From the NCBI GenBank assembly GCA_937949615.1, contig CALEDQ010000008.1, positions 558,001 through 622,000 on the forward strand: a stretch of DNA of 64,000 bases, given 5' to 3'. The notes under the pieces were generated by a model. The model was not told the origin of the DNA. It saw nothing but the letters and a program-made list of their open reading frames with translations, and ran no database searches. Of this stretch, positions 17,880 to 26,221 are shown one piece after another. This DNA comes from an uncultured bacterium (GTDB lineage Bacteria; Muiribacteriota; Ozemobacteria; Ozemobacterales; Ozemobacteraceae). The translations under genes and the position numbers were made by a program. Within the stretch, counting starts at the first letter, position 1, and the number at the start of each line of letters is the position of its first letter.

Positions 17880-19076
17880 ATGACCAGGCTTGATAGTACA
17901 CTGTTGAAAGCTGAACAGAGCGGCGATCTTTCAGTCGATGAAATTGAATTTCTTCTCAGTCTTTCGGAGCAGACCGATCTCGACAGGCTGTTTGCGGCGG
18001 CTTACGCCGTTAAAGAACGCTTTGTCGGCAAAAAAGCCTGGTTCAGAGGCATTGTTGAATTCAGCAATATCTGCAGCAAAGACTGTTACTACTGCGGCAT
18101 CAGGCGCAGCAACAGCAAGACCAGCCGCTTCCTGATTCCGGAAGAAGACATAATCAAATCGGCAGTCTGGGCCTGGGAAGCCGAATACGGCAGTGCGGTG
18201 CTGCAGTCGGGCGAGCGCTCTGACCCGCAGTTCGTCGATATGGTCGAACGAATCATCAAAGAAATCAAACGGCGTACCAATGGTGAGCTGGGCCTGACCC
18301 TTTCGCTTGGCGAGCAGACCGAAGAAACTTACCGGCGCTGGTTCGAAGCCGGTGCGCACCGTTATCTTCTGCGCATCGAAACAAGTAATCGCGAACTTTA
18401 CAGTCAGCTGCATCCTGCCGATCACAATTTCGACGAGCGGCTTGCCTGCCTCGACCGTCTGCGCCGGGCCGGCTTCCAGGTCGGAACCGGCGTCATGATC
18501 GGGCTACCGATGCAGACTTTACGCCATCTGGCCGAAGACGTGCTGTTCTTCAAAAAGCAGGATGTCGACATGATCGGCATGGGGCCATACATCTACCACA
18601 ACGAAACGCCCCTGGTAAAATACCGTGAAGAATGGGAAATTCCGACCGGCAAGCTGCTCAACCTCGGATTGAAAATGATTGCAGTTACCAGACTGGTATT
18701 GCGTGATGTAAACATTGCATCGACAACGGCTCTGCAGGCTCTGCAGGATAACGGCCGCGAGCTTGGTCTGAAGGCCGGCGCGAACATTATCATGCCGAAT
18801 ACGACCGATACTCAGTATCGTGAGAGCTACCAGCTCTACGAAAACAAGCCCTGTCTCGATGAAAACGCCTCGATGTGCCGCGGTTGCCTGCAGCGGCGCA
18901 TTGAAGCCATTGGTGAAACCATCGGTTTCGGCGAATGGGGCGATTCGCAGCATTTCGCCCAGCGCCATAAAAGTAAACAGGAGGCGAACCATGAAGCTGA
19001 GAATTCTGCTGACAGCAGTGTTTCTGCTCGCGCTCTCTCTACTTTTTCAGGAAAAAGCCCAGACGGCAGGAGGTGA
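17880..19076 (+). CDS. hydE: [FeFe]-hydrogenase H-cluster maturase HydE (radical SAM)
   Basis: A 398-residue radical SAM protein. The cluster motif is CSKDCYYCG (C65, C69, C72), flanked by FRGIVEFSNI and the RRSN segment typical of HydE; QSGERSDPQF and the SLGEQTEETYRRWFEAGAHR stretch also match. HydE helps build the di-iron centre of [FeFe] hydrogenases with HydF and HydG, neither of which is here. The ATG at 17880 follows a promoter; an in-frame start at 17709 would add 57 unrelated residues across that promoter. The last 38 or so residues (after WGDSQHFAQR) look unlike HydE and overlap the first 86 bases of msrBA, suggesting the original stop was lost. Confidence 0.88.
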   Translation: MTRLDSTLLKAEQSGDLSVDEIEFLLSLSEQTDLDRLFAAAYAVKERFVGKKAWFRGIVEFSNICSKDCYYCGIRRSNSKTSRFLIPEEDIIKSAVWAWEAEYGSAVLQSGERSDPQFVDMVERIIKEIKRRTNGELGLTLSLGEQTEETYRRWFEAGAHRYLLRIETSNRELYSQLHPADHNFDERLACLDRLRRAGFQVGTGVMIGLPMQTLRHLAEDVLFFKKQDVDMIGMGPYIYHNETPLVKYREEWEIPTGKLLNLGLKMIAVTRLVLRDVNIASTTALQALQDNGRELGLKAGANIIMPNTTDTQYRESYQLYENKPCLDENASMCRGCLQRRIEAIGETIGFGEWGDSQHFAQRHKSKQEANHEAENSADSSVSARALSTFSGKSPDGRR

Positions 19077-19932
19077 ACTCATGCAGGAAAAACGACCTTT
19101 AACCGCCGAGGAAGAACGCGTAATCTTACACCGCGGCACCGAAATGCCTTTTACCGGCAAGTTTCTCAAGCACAAAGAAAAAGGCACCTATATCTGCCGC
19201 CGTTGTGGTGCTGCGCTCTATCGCTCGGAGCACAAATTCGATTCTGAATGCGGCTGGCCGGCTTTTGACGACGAAATCGCCGGAGCGGTCAAGCGAAACC
19301 CCGACCCTGACGGACGTCGGGTTGAAATTGTCTGCGCCGCCTGCAATGGGCATCTTGGTCATGTATTTACCGGCGAGGGATTAACCGAAAAAAATCTTCG
19401 CCACTGCGTCAATTCTGTTTCTCTCGACTTTATACCTGCCGAAAGCAAAAAGAACGCCGAGGCAATCTTTGCCGCCGGGTGTTTCTGGGGTGTCGAACAC
19501 CTCATGAAACAGGCACCGGGTGTTAAAGCCACCCAGGTCGGCTATGCCGGCGGGCATCTGGAAAACCCGGATTACCGAAGCGTATGTTCAGGCACAACCG
19601 GGCATCTGGAGGTAATCAGAGTAGAATTTGACGAAACGGTTACCAGTTTTGAAACCTTGGCAAAGCTGTTTTTTGAGATACATGATTTTTCGCAGACCGA
19701 TGGTCAGGGCCCCGACATTGGCGAACAGTATCTTTCGGCCATTTTTTATGCAGATGAAGCGCAAAAAGCAACGGCAGAAAAGCTGATCAGCCAGCTCAAA
19801 AGCATGGGTCACCGGGTTGCCACGACCCTGCGCCCGGCCACAAAATTCTGGCCGGCAGAAGATTACCACCAGAATTACTACAGCAAAACCGGCAAGGCAC
19901 CTTATTGCCACATCAGACGCAAAATCTTCTGA
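18991..19932 (+). CDS. msrBA: Secreted methionine sulfoxide reductase MsrB-MsrA fusion
   Basis: A 313-residue protein with an N-terminal signal peptide (residues 1-24 or so). The MsrB domain comes first: zinc cysteines in CRRCG and CAAC, the CGWPAFDD box, and catalytic Cys139 in RHCVNSVSL. The MsrA domain follows: AAGCFWGVE with catalytic Cys164, then QVGYAGG and EDYHQNYY. It repairs R- and S-methionine sulfoxide in exported proteins. MsrB ahead of MsrA is the less common order (MsrA-MsrB, as in PilB, is more usual). AGGAGG lies seven bases ahead of the ATG, inside the end of hydE. Confidence 0.9.
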   Translation: MKLRILLTAVFLLALSLLFQEKAQTAGGELMQEKRPLTAEEERVILHRGTEMPFTGKFLKHKEKGTYICRRCGAALYRSEHKFDSECGWPAFDDEIAGAVKRNPDPDGRRVEIVCAACNGHLGHVFTGEGLTEKNLRHCVNSVSLDFIPAESKKNAEAIFAAGCFWGVEHLMKQAPGVKATQVGYAGGHLENPDYRSVCSGTTGHLEVIRVEFDETVTSFETLAKLFFEIHDFSQTDGQGPDIGEQYLSAIFYADEAQKATAEKLISQLKSMGHRVATTLRPATKFWPAEDYHQNYYSKTGKAPYCHIRRKIF

Positions 19933-19955
19933 AAGTCTGCAGTGCTTTAAAGTTA

Positions 19956-19988
19956 AACGCCCGGCGTCACTGCCGGGCGTTCTGTTTA
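19956..19988. terminator. Hairpin terminator between msrBA and the DUF2892 gene
   Basis: Arms 19956-19965 and 19972-19981 (10 bp, GC-rich) around a six-base loop. A moderate T-rich stretch follows on both strands, so it may serve both convergent genes. Confidence 0.78.
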
Positions 19989-20003
19989 TTTGCTGCCGCA
20001 GGG

Positions 20004-20198
20004 CTAGCAACTATCTTTAAACCCAAGTTTTCTCAGGAAAAACACGGCCGGGCACAGCCCGGTAAAAGCAGATTGAATCAGATTCAGCGCCACAAAAACC
20101 GTCAACCAGACGAACAGCGGATTTACATACCAGGTCAGATAAAGGCTCAGCAGAATCATGCTGCCGGCCAGAACACGGATTGCATTATCAATAGTCAT
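20004..20198 (-). CDS. DUF2892-family small membrane protein
   Basis: A 64-residue protein matching the DUF2892 (YgaP membrane part) pattern: MTIDNAIRVLAGSMILLSL, then two membrane segments, and FTGLCPAVFFLRKLGFK at the end. Members often accompany rhodanese domains or sulfur metabolism genes, but here it stands alone and its role is unknown. The start at 20198 has AGGAGA eight bases ahead; an upstream in-frame start at 20249 is not supported. It is divergent from the sigma-54 activator. Confidence 0.8.
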   Translation of the reverse strand: MTIDNAIRVLAGSMILLSLYLTWYVNPLFVWLTVFVALNLIQSAFTGLCPAVFFLRKLGFKDSC

Positions 20199-20327
20199 AA
20201 AATTCTCCTGTTGTTTTTTATGATTATCAGCAATCAGCATGCCATTCATGGCAAAATCGCTTTGTATATTTCAATCAGAGGAATGGCGCGGTTTGGTTCT
20301 GCAACCTGCGAAATTAAGCAGCGGGCA

Positions 20328-20351
20328 ATGTTGCGCGAGGTTGCGCAACAT
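20328..20351. promoter_or_regulatory. Palindrome, probable operator of the sigma-54 activator gene
   Basis: A perfect 9-bp inverted repeat: ATGTTGCGC at 20328-20336 and GCGCAACAT at 20343-20351, spacer GAGGTT. It lies 40 bases ahead of the activator gene and 130 bases ahead of the divergent DUF2892 gene, a suitable place for autoregulation or a shared enhancer. Confidence 0.55.
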
Positions 20352-20390
20352 GCTAACGTAACTTATCGCAACACGAAAAGGTGAGTCCAG

Positions 20391-21845
20391 ATGAAGAATA
20401 ACCCGTTTCTCCGCAGTATCAGCGCCGCACTGCTTCTTGAAACCATGGCCGAAGGGGTGATGATGGTCGACACCGATGGCAAAATAATGGTCTGGAACAA
20501 GGCAATGCAGGAAATGACAGGCTACCCCGCTTCAGAGGCGATTGGCCGAACAACTGAGTGGCTGAGAGCTCCAGAATGTGTCGGAGCTCAGCAGATATTT
20601 TCACTGCTCAGTCCGAAAAAATCAGAAACATGTGTCACCGGCTGCGAGTGTCGCATGATCGCGAAGAATGGCGAGCATATTCCGGTTATGGTCAATGCCA
20701 GAATTCTGCGTGATGAGAAGCAGAAAGTTCTCGGGATTCTGCAGACTATCACTGATTTTCGCCCGGTTTTCAATCTGCGCCAGGAGATTGCGGCGATGGC
20801 CTCGAAAATGCAATCGGAAGAGAACTTTCATGGGATTACCGGGCGTAGTCTGTCGATGCAGAGAGTTTTTCGACTGATTTCACTCGCAGCCGAAAGCGAA
20901 GCTTCGGTGATGATTCTTGGCGAAAGCGGAACCGGCAAGGAACTGGTTGCCTCTGCAATTCAGGAATTGAGTAATCGGCGACAGAAGCCTTTTATAAAGG
21001 TCAATTGCGGGGCAATTCCTGAAACTCTGCTTGAATCAGAGCTTTTCGGGCATGAAAAGGGTGCCTTTACCGGTGCCATAAAACAGCGCACTGGGCGTTT
21101 CGAAGCCGCAGACGGCGGCACGATTTTTCTTGACGAGATCGGCGATATAAGTGCCGCAATGCAGGTAAAAATGCTGCGGGTCCTGCAGACTGGCGAGTTT
21201 GAAAGAGTTGGCGGCGAAAAAACCATCAAGGTTAACGTCAGAGTCATTGCGGCTACCAACAAAGACCTGATGAGGGAAGTCAGAGAAGGTCGATTTCGGG
21301 AAGATCTGTATTACAGACTGCGGGTATTCCCAATCAATCTGCCCCCCCTGCGGCAGCGACCTGACGACATACCTTTGCTGGCAAGGTACTTTGTTAACCG
21401 TTTCGGCGCCAGAACAGGCAAACTGATTTCAGGAGTTTCGCGTGAGGCAATGAGCAGAATGGTCTCTTACCCATGGCCCGGAAATGTTCGAGAGCTGGAG
21501 AATGCCATAGAATATGCATTTGTAGTATGCCAGGAAAGAATCATCGACGCCAACGATCTTCCGGGCGAACTTTCTGTTTTCCAGCAGCAGACTGGCGAAA
21601 ATGTCCGAAACAATTCGGTTCAGAGGCACAACGGGCAAGAGCTTATTCAGGGCTTGCCGGAATCAAGAAAAGTTCTCGACAGGCTGAGCGGAAAAAAAAT
21701 TCTCAGATCGAAAAAAGAGCTGGCCAGCTTACTTGAAGAAAACCTCTGGAACAAAGCAGAGGTCGGCAGACTTCTTGGTGTCAGCCGAACTGCAGTCTGG
21801 AAATGGATCGAGAAGCACGGCATAAAAAACGAGCAGGAAGATTGA
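20391..21845 (+). CDS. Sigma-54-dependent transcriptional activator with PAS sensor
   Basis: A 484-residue regulator: PAS domain (residues about 12-125), AAA+ sigma-54 interaction domain (about 145-380) and a Fis-type helix-turn-helix (about 440-480). Walker A is GESGTGKE, the sigma-54 contact loop is GAFTGA, and the sensor region has RVIAATNKDL. In the C terminus, KAEVGRLLGVSRTAVWKWIE is the DNA-recognition helix pair. The PAS region has four cysteines (C63, C81, C85, C87) that could sense redox state or hold a metal. It responds to an unknown signal and would activate sigma-54 promoters elsewhere. AGGTGAG precedes the ATG. Confidence 0.9.
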   Translation: MKNNPFLRSISAALLLETMAEGVMMVDTDGKIMVWNKAMQEMTGYPASEAIGRTTEWLRAPECVGAQQIFSLLSPKKSETCVTGCECRMIAKNGEHIPVMVNARILRDEKQKVLGILQTITDFRPVFNLRQEIAAMASKMQSEENFHGITGRSLSMQRVFRLISLAAESEASVMILGESGTGKELVASAIQELSNRRQKPFIKVNCGAIPETLLESELFGHEKGAFTGAIKQRTGRFEAADGGTIFLDEIGDISAAMQVKMLRVLQTGEFERVGGEKTIKVNVRVIAATNKDLMREVREGRFREDLYYRLRVFPINLPPLRQRPDDIPLLARYFVNRFGARTGKLISGVSREAMSRMVSYPWPGNVRELENAIEYAFVVCQERIIDANDLPGELSVFQQQTGENVRNNSVQRHNGQELIQGLPESRKVLDRLSGKKILRSKKELASLLEENLWNKAEVGRLLGVSRTAVWKWIEKHGIKNEQED

Positions 21846-21900
21846 CGCTTCGAGTGTACATTCTTACAATTAAAAAATATTCTCGACAGGAGTATTCAGC

Positions 21901-22818
21901 ATGAAAAAGCTCACTGCAGCGATAGCGGTTTTTCTGGGCATGATGGTTGCCGGCACGGCAATGGCCCAGGAACTGACCCTTTTCACCATGCCGTCACCCC
22001 GCAAAATCAACTGGTCAAGTCCGCGCGGCCTTTTGAACAGTGCGGTCACCAACAATCTGACCTTTCAGCATCGCTCACACAAGCATGCGATCGGACACGT
22101 TTTCATTCAGCTCAGCCACGAAGGTCGTAAAGAGCTGATTCTGACCGGTAGTGTTCCGTCTCCTGAAGATAATTCCAGTGATCTGGTACTCAAAAAGGGC
22201 TACGGTCTTGGTATTCTTTTTCATGGTATGGCCGGGCGCCTTGAAAAAACCGAAGATCTGCAAGCCGAAATTGTTGACCGTTTCGAATCGGGTCGAATCG
22301 CTTACATCAGGTTCAAGCTCAACGACGCCAATTACGACCGTCTGAAAAAGTATCTCGAAATTTACCGCAAACGCGGTTATGGCAACACCTACAACGGCCT
22401 CAACCGCCCAAGAGAAGGCCTCGGAGCCGGCTGCAGCGCTTTCGGCATAGCGTTTGTCGAAGTGGCTGGTCTGATGCACCCGGTCTGGAGAGAAAAATGG
22501 CCGGTTTCGGTCAGAATTCCGAACACTCTGATCGGCGGGCCGCTGACCGGCAACAAAGTTTCACCCTGGAAGGTTCTCAAGGCCGGCAGCTGGGCGAAGG
22601 AATCGGAACCACACCGGGTTCTGACTCTTTATGAACCCTATTATATCTATGAATGGATTCTCGAAGAATGGCGCCGGGAAAACACTGCCAAAACCGGCAG
22701 GGTGAAACTTCTGAAGCGCAAAAACGCCTTTGGTCTTGAATATGACTGCACGCACGTTGCCCCGCCTGAAGAACCGATGTTTCAGGGTGCCGCTGCTGAA
22801 ATAGAAGACGACGAATAA
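21901..22818 (+). CDS. Secreted protein, possibly a permuted NlpC/P60-like peptidase
   Basis: A 305-residue protein with a signal peptide (residues 1-22, ending AMA). I do not recognise a named family. A His-rich strand HAIGHVFIQLSH comes first and a Cys in GAGCSAFGIAFVEVAGL about 120 residues later. His ahead of Cys, each in strand/helix settings of this kind, is the order in circularly permuted NlpC/P60 (papain-like) proteins, so a cell-wall peptidase or amidase is possible; this is inference only. CAGGAG lies nine bases ahead of the ATG. It ends in a strong terminator. Confidence 0.6.
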   Translation: MKKLTAAIAVFLGMMVAGTAMAQELTLFTMPSPRKINWSSPRGLLNSAVTNNLTFQHRSHKHAIGHVFIQLSHEGRKELILTGSVPSPEDNSSDLVLKKGYGLGILFHGMAGRLEKTEDLQAEIVDRFESGRIAYIRFKLNDANYDRLKKYLEIYRKRGYGNTYNGLNRPREGLGAGCSAFGIAFVEVAGLMHPVWREKWPVSVRIPNTLIGGPLTGNKVSPWKVLKAGSWAKESEPHRVLTLYEPYYIYEWILEEWRRENTAKTGRVKLLKRKNAFGLEYDCTHVAPPEEPMFQGAAAEIEDDE

Positions 22819-22831
22819 TCCTTGCTAAAAA

Positions 22832-22868
22832 AGCGGCTGTTCCGTTCTGGAACAGCCGCTTTTGTTTT
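22832..22868. terminator. Bidirectional terminator
   Basis: Perfect 12-bp stem, 22832-22843 and 22849-22860, loop GTTCT, with a T-run after it and an A-run before it. It separates the convergent 21901 and fatty-acyl-CoA ligase genes. Confidence 0.9.
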
Positions 22869-22877
22869 GCGGAGGAT

Positions 22878-24509
22878 TCAGTCGCTGGCAGGCGCCTGGC
22901 GGTTGATTTCGTCACGCAGAGTGCGGCGCAGAACTTTTCCGATAGCCGATTTGGGAAGGGCTTCGCGGAATTCGATATCACGCGGCACTTTGTAATTAGC
23001 CATATTTTTGCGGCAGAAATCGATCAACTCATTGCGATCGATAGTCTGACCTTCAACCGGAACCACGAAGGCACGCGGAACTTCGCCGCGGGTAGCATGC
23101 CGGGCGCCAACAACTACGGCTTCTTTGACTGAAGGGTGTTTGAAGAGAACTTCTTCGATTTCACGGGGGTAAATGTTGTAGCCACCGCTGATGATCAGGT
23201 CTTTTTTGCGGTCAGTGACAAAGAAATAGCCCTCTTCGTCGCGATAGCCGATATCGCCGGTAAAAAGCCAGCCGTCACGCAGTACCATTTCGGTCTGGCC
23301 GGGCTGCTGAAAATACCCTTTCATGACCTGAGGCCCGCGAATGACGATTTCACCATGCTCGCCGGGAGCCAGCTCTTTGACACCATATTCAACATCGACG
23401 ATCCGGGCTTCGGTAGAGGGTATCGGCAAACCGATTGACCCGGCCTTGCGTTTTCCGAAAATCGGGTTGAAATGGGTTACCGGTGATGTTTCGCTGAGGC
23501 CGTAGCCTTCGGTGATTCTGGCGCCGGTTTTCTTCTCGAACAGCTCCATCTGGCTTACAGGCAGAGGGGCTGACCCGCTGATGATAAGCTTGAGGGTCGA
23601 AAGGTTATAGGAATCGATATCTTTCTGACTCAGACAGGCGCTGAAAATCGAAGGGGCCGACGCCATACAGGTAATTCCATCGCTTTCAATAAGCGTCAGG
23701 AGTGCCCTTGGTGTAAAACGCGGCAACGGAATCATCGTCGAAGCAAGAACGACGGGCAGAACAATCGTGACAGTCAAGCCGTAAATATGGAAATAAGGAA
23801 GAACGCCGACGAATTTTTCCTGGCCGGTCTGCAGAACGTGAAAAATCTGCTGACTCTGCAGTGCGTTTGAAAAAAGATTGGCGTGGGTCAGCATGCAACC
23901 CTTGGAAATACCAGTGGTTCCGCCAGTATATTGCAGCAGTGCAAGATCTTCATGCGGATCGATGTTTTTGCAGCTGTAACCATGGTTATCTTCGAGAAGC
24001 CTGGACCAGGGGGCAATGCGGGCGCTTTCGGGAACAATCGAAGTGCCCTCTTCGGAAGCCGGAACGACAAAAACCTTTTCGACGCCGGTATGTTCCAGTA
24101 TAGCCGCCACTTTAGGCAGAAGCAGATCGTTGGTTATGACGAATCTTGCACCGGAATCATTGAATTGATGCAGCAGTTCGTTTTCGGAATATAGCGGATT
24201 GGTCATGACCCCGGCGGCGCCGGCTCTGATAATGCTCCAGAATGCAATTATGGTTTCGCTGCAATTGGGCAGAAAAACTGCAACCCGGTTCTGTTTTTCG
24301 AGCCCGTGAATTCTGAGATTTCCGGCCACGATTTCGGTCAGACGATCGAATTCGCGGTAGGTCAGCTGTTGACTGCCATGTTTAACGGCGACATTTTCAG
24401 GAAAGTCTTTTGCCGCTGCAATTATAAATTCGTGCAAAGGGCGTTTTTCAGCTGAAATTTCGTGTGCCACAACAGAATCGTAGGAACTCAACCAGCATCT
24501 ATCTACCAT
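22878..24509 (-). CDS. fadD: Long-chain fatty-acid--CoA ligase / AMP-forming synthetase
   Basis: A 543-residue adenylate-forming enzyme. The AMP-binding loop is YTGGTTGISKGCML; EGYGLSETSPV and WLFTGDIGYRDEEGYFF follow, then DRKKDLIISGGYNIYPREIE and the C-terminal catalytic Lys in LPKSAIGKVLRR. This is the pattern of FadD-type acyl-CoA synthetases, which activate fatty acids with ATP and CoA at the inner membrane. No beta-oxidation genes are adjacent, so the acid may feed lipid synthesis instead. ATG at 24509 has AGGAGG five bases ahead. Confidence 0.9.
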   Translation of the reverse strand: MVDRCWLSSYDSVVAHEISAEKRPLHEFIIAAAKDFPENVAVKHGSQQLTYREFDRLTEIVAGNLRIHGLEKQNRVAVFLPNCSETIIAFWSIIRAGAAGVMTNPLYSENELLHQFNDSGARFVITNDLLLPKVAAILEHTGVEKVFVVPASEEGTSIVPESARIAPWSRLLEDNHGYSCKNIDPHEDLALLQYTGGTTGISKGCMLTHANLFSNALQSQQIFHVLQTGQEKFVGVLPYFHIYGLTVTIVLPVVLASTMIPLPRFTPRALLTLIESDGITCMASAPSIFSACLSQKDIDSYNLSTLKLIISGSAPLPVSQMELFEKKTGARITEGYGLSETSPVTHFNPIFGKRKAGSIGLPIPSTEARIVDVEYGVKELAPGEHGEIVIRGPQVMKGYFQQPGQTEMVLRDGWLFTGDIGYRDEEGYFFVTDRKKDLIISGGYNIYPREIEEVLFKHPSVKEAVVVGARHATRGEVPRAFVVPVEGQTIDRNELIDFCRKNMANYKVPRDIEFREALPKSAIGKVLRRTLRDEINRQAPASD

Positions 24510-24575
24510 TCAGGCCTCCTGATATTTCGTGCTGTCAGAATAAACTGTTGCGGCGCCGGTGCGCAAGAATTTTGT

Positions 24576-24603
24576 TTGACTAACAGCGCAAAAAAGATAT
24601 AGT
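24576..24603 (+). promoter_or_regulatory. Promoter of slyD
   Basis: TTGACT at 24576-24581, 16-base spacer, TATAGT at 24598-24603; the start codon lies 64 bases downstream, with TAAGGAG ahead of it. Confidence 0.7.
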
Positions 24604-24666
24604 CTGATTACGCACATCGTAATTTGTGTGATTTTTTGGCCGGCGCTGCCGGATTAAGGAGCCATA

Positions 24667-25161
24667 ATGACTACCGTAAAGAAGGGCGACCTCGTATTTG
24701 TACACTACACCGGCAAATTTGATTCGGGCGAAGTTTTTGACACCAGTGCCGATGGCAGCCCTCTGTATTTTATCGTTGGCGAAGGCGACATCATTGAAGG
24801 CTTTGAAAAGGCCGTTGTCGGAATGAAAGTCGGCGACAAGAAAACCATTCACCTGACTCCCGCTCAGGGCTATGGCGAATATTCAGAAGATCGCGTCATC
24901 AGCACCGATCGCAAGAATTTCGGCGACGATTTCGAACCCGAAATTGACCAGCAGCTGGCACTGCAGCTTGAAAACGGCGAACGAGCCATCGCCACTGTTG
25001 TAGATTTCAACGATGAAAGTGTCACTCTCGACATGAATCATCCTCTGGCCGGCGAAAACCTGCACTTCGACCTTGAACTGGTCGACATCAAAGACGCCTC
25101 AGAAATGCCTCAGTCTTCATGCGGCAGCGGCTGCTCAAGCTGTTCAGGCTGCGGTCACTGA
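24667..25161 (+). CDS. slyD: FKBP-type peptidyl-prolyl isomerase SlyD
   Basis: A 164-residue cytoplasmic FKBP isomerase and chaperone. The FKBP part is split by the insert-in-flap domain as in SlyD: VHYTGKFDSGEVFDTS, then GEGDIIEGFEKAVVGMKVGD, the flap insert (about residues 70-125), and MNHPLAGENLHFDLELVDI. The tail (about residues 150-164) is rich in Cys, Gly and Ser with five cysteines and a final His; in SlyD such tails bind nickel and assist hydrogenase maturation. That fits the presence of hydrogenase-type genes at the right edge, though the link is inferred. Confidence 0.93.
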   Translation: MTTVKKGDLVFVHYTGKFDSGEVFDTSADGSPLYFIVGEGDIIEGFEKAVVGMKVGDKKTIHLTPAQGYGEYSEDRVISTDRKNFGDDFEPEIDQQLALQLENGERAIATVVDFNDESVTLDMNHPLAGENLHFDLELVDIKDASEMPQSSCGSGCSSCSGCGH

Positions 25162-25188
25162 TCATTTTTTCTACAGTTATCACAGTTG

Positions 25189-25220
25189 CCCCGGGCTTTT
25201 TGCCCGGGGTTTTCATTTTT
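25189..25220 (+). terminator. Terminator after slyD
   Basis: CCCCGGGC at 25189-25196 pairs with GCCCGGGG at 25202-25209, loop TTTTT, followed by TTTTCATTTTT. The T-rich tail overlaps the end of the convergent dprA gene. Confidence 0.85.
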
Positions 25221-26064
25221 CAACAGCTTCAATCTGAAAAAATGGCTTTACTCCTGAATTCAGCAATGCAAGATTCCCGGCCCAGGCTGCTGAGTCTTCT
25301 TTTCCGGGCGGGGGTGGCAGAGTCATGACCTTTCTACCAAGCCTTGCGGCCCAGGTGGCTGTTATCATAGAACCACTGCCGGCAGCAGCCTGAACCACGA
25401 CTATCATTTCGGCCATGGCTGCAATAATGCGATTTCGGGTCGGGAAGAAGCTTCTGACCGGGGGAGCGCCAGGCAGCAGTTCGGTCATCAGCGCGCCATT
25501 TTTACAGATTTCACTGAAAAGACCGGCATTTGCGGCTGGATAAATCACATCGAGACCGGTACCCAGAACCGCCAGCGTATAAGCGCCAGCATTCAGAGCA
25601 GTTCGATGAGCAACCGTATCAACGCCTGAGGCGCCACCGCTGACGATTGCGAAACCCTGAGCCATCAGCTCACGACAAACCAATTCAGTCAGGTTGACTG
25701 CAGCGGGCTCAATACGGCGGGCGCCAACAACGGCAGCAAACCGACACCGCGGAATCTGACTGGACGCAAAGATAACCGGAGGTGGTTCGCCGAGATCGGA
25801 GAGTTGCGACGGGTAACCCGGCTGCGAAAAATACCAGCCGGACAATTTGCCAGAACGCATCAGCCGGATCGCTGCCGCAACCGAATTTCTGGTCGACGCT
25901 TTTCTACGACTGACAGCAGCGAGTGGCGGCTCTGATTCAAGATAATTGCGCCAGTGACGCAATGCCGCCGATGGCAGCCCATGTTCTTCGATCATGCGAC
26001 GGAAGGTGGCGGCACCGACTCCCTTAAGCCGGCTGAGTATCAAAGCGGCAGCAAACTCGCGCAT
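25213..26064 (-). CDS. dprA: DNA-processing protein DprA (Smf)
   Basis: A 283-residue DprA. The Rossmann-like core carries VVGARR, IVSGGASGVDTVAHRTAL and the FPTRNRIIAAMA motif; an N-terminal helical SAM-like segment (residues 1-60) precedes it. The usual C-terminal winged helix is absent, giving a shorter form. DprA loads RecA on incoming single-stranded DNA during transformation; type IV pilus genes are also in this window, which fits DNA uptake. Start placed at ATG 26064 with AGGGGA seven bases ahead; TTG at 26079 is possible. Confidence 0.9.
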   Translation of the reverse strand: MREFAAALILSRLKGVGAATFRRMIEEHGLPSAALRHWRNYLESEPPLAAVSRRKASTRNSVAAAIRLMRSGKLSGWYFSQPGYPSQLSDLGEPPPVIFASSQIPRCRFAAVVGARRIEPAAVNLTELVCRELMAQGFAIVSGGASGVDTVAHRTALNAGAYTLAVLGTGLDVIYPAANAGLFSEICKNGALMTELLPGAPPVRSFFPTRNRIIAAMAEMIVVVQAAAGSGSMITATWAARLGRKVMTLPPPPGKEDSAAWAGNLALLNSGVKPFFQIEAVEK

Positions 26065-26157
26065 ATTTTTCCCCTGCAAAAGATTTTTACAATATATCTG
26101 GCAGCATAGCGATTTTTTGAGACTGCGGCAAGCCCCCAGTCAGGGTTCGGTAAAAAG

Positions 26158-26186
26158 TTGACCTGAAGCCGATTTGATGCTATAAT
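26158..26186 (+). promoter_or_regulatory. Strong sigma-70-like promoter of rplY
   Basis: TTGACC at 26158-26163, 17-base spacer and perfect TATAAT at 26181-26186, 35 bases ahead of the rplY ATG. A strong promoter suits a ribosomal protein gene. Confidence 0.82.
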
Positions 26187-26221
26187 CACTCTATCAATTT
26201 TAATTTCCAAAGGAGATTTCT

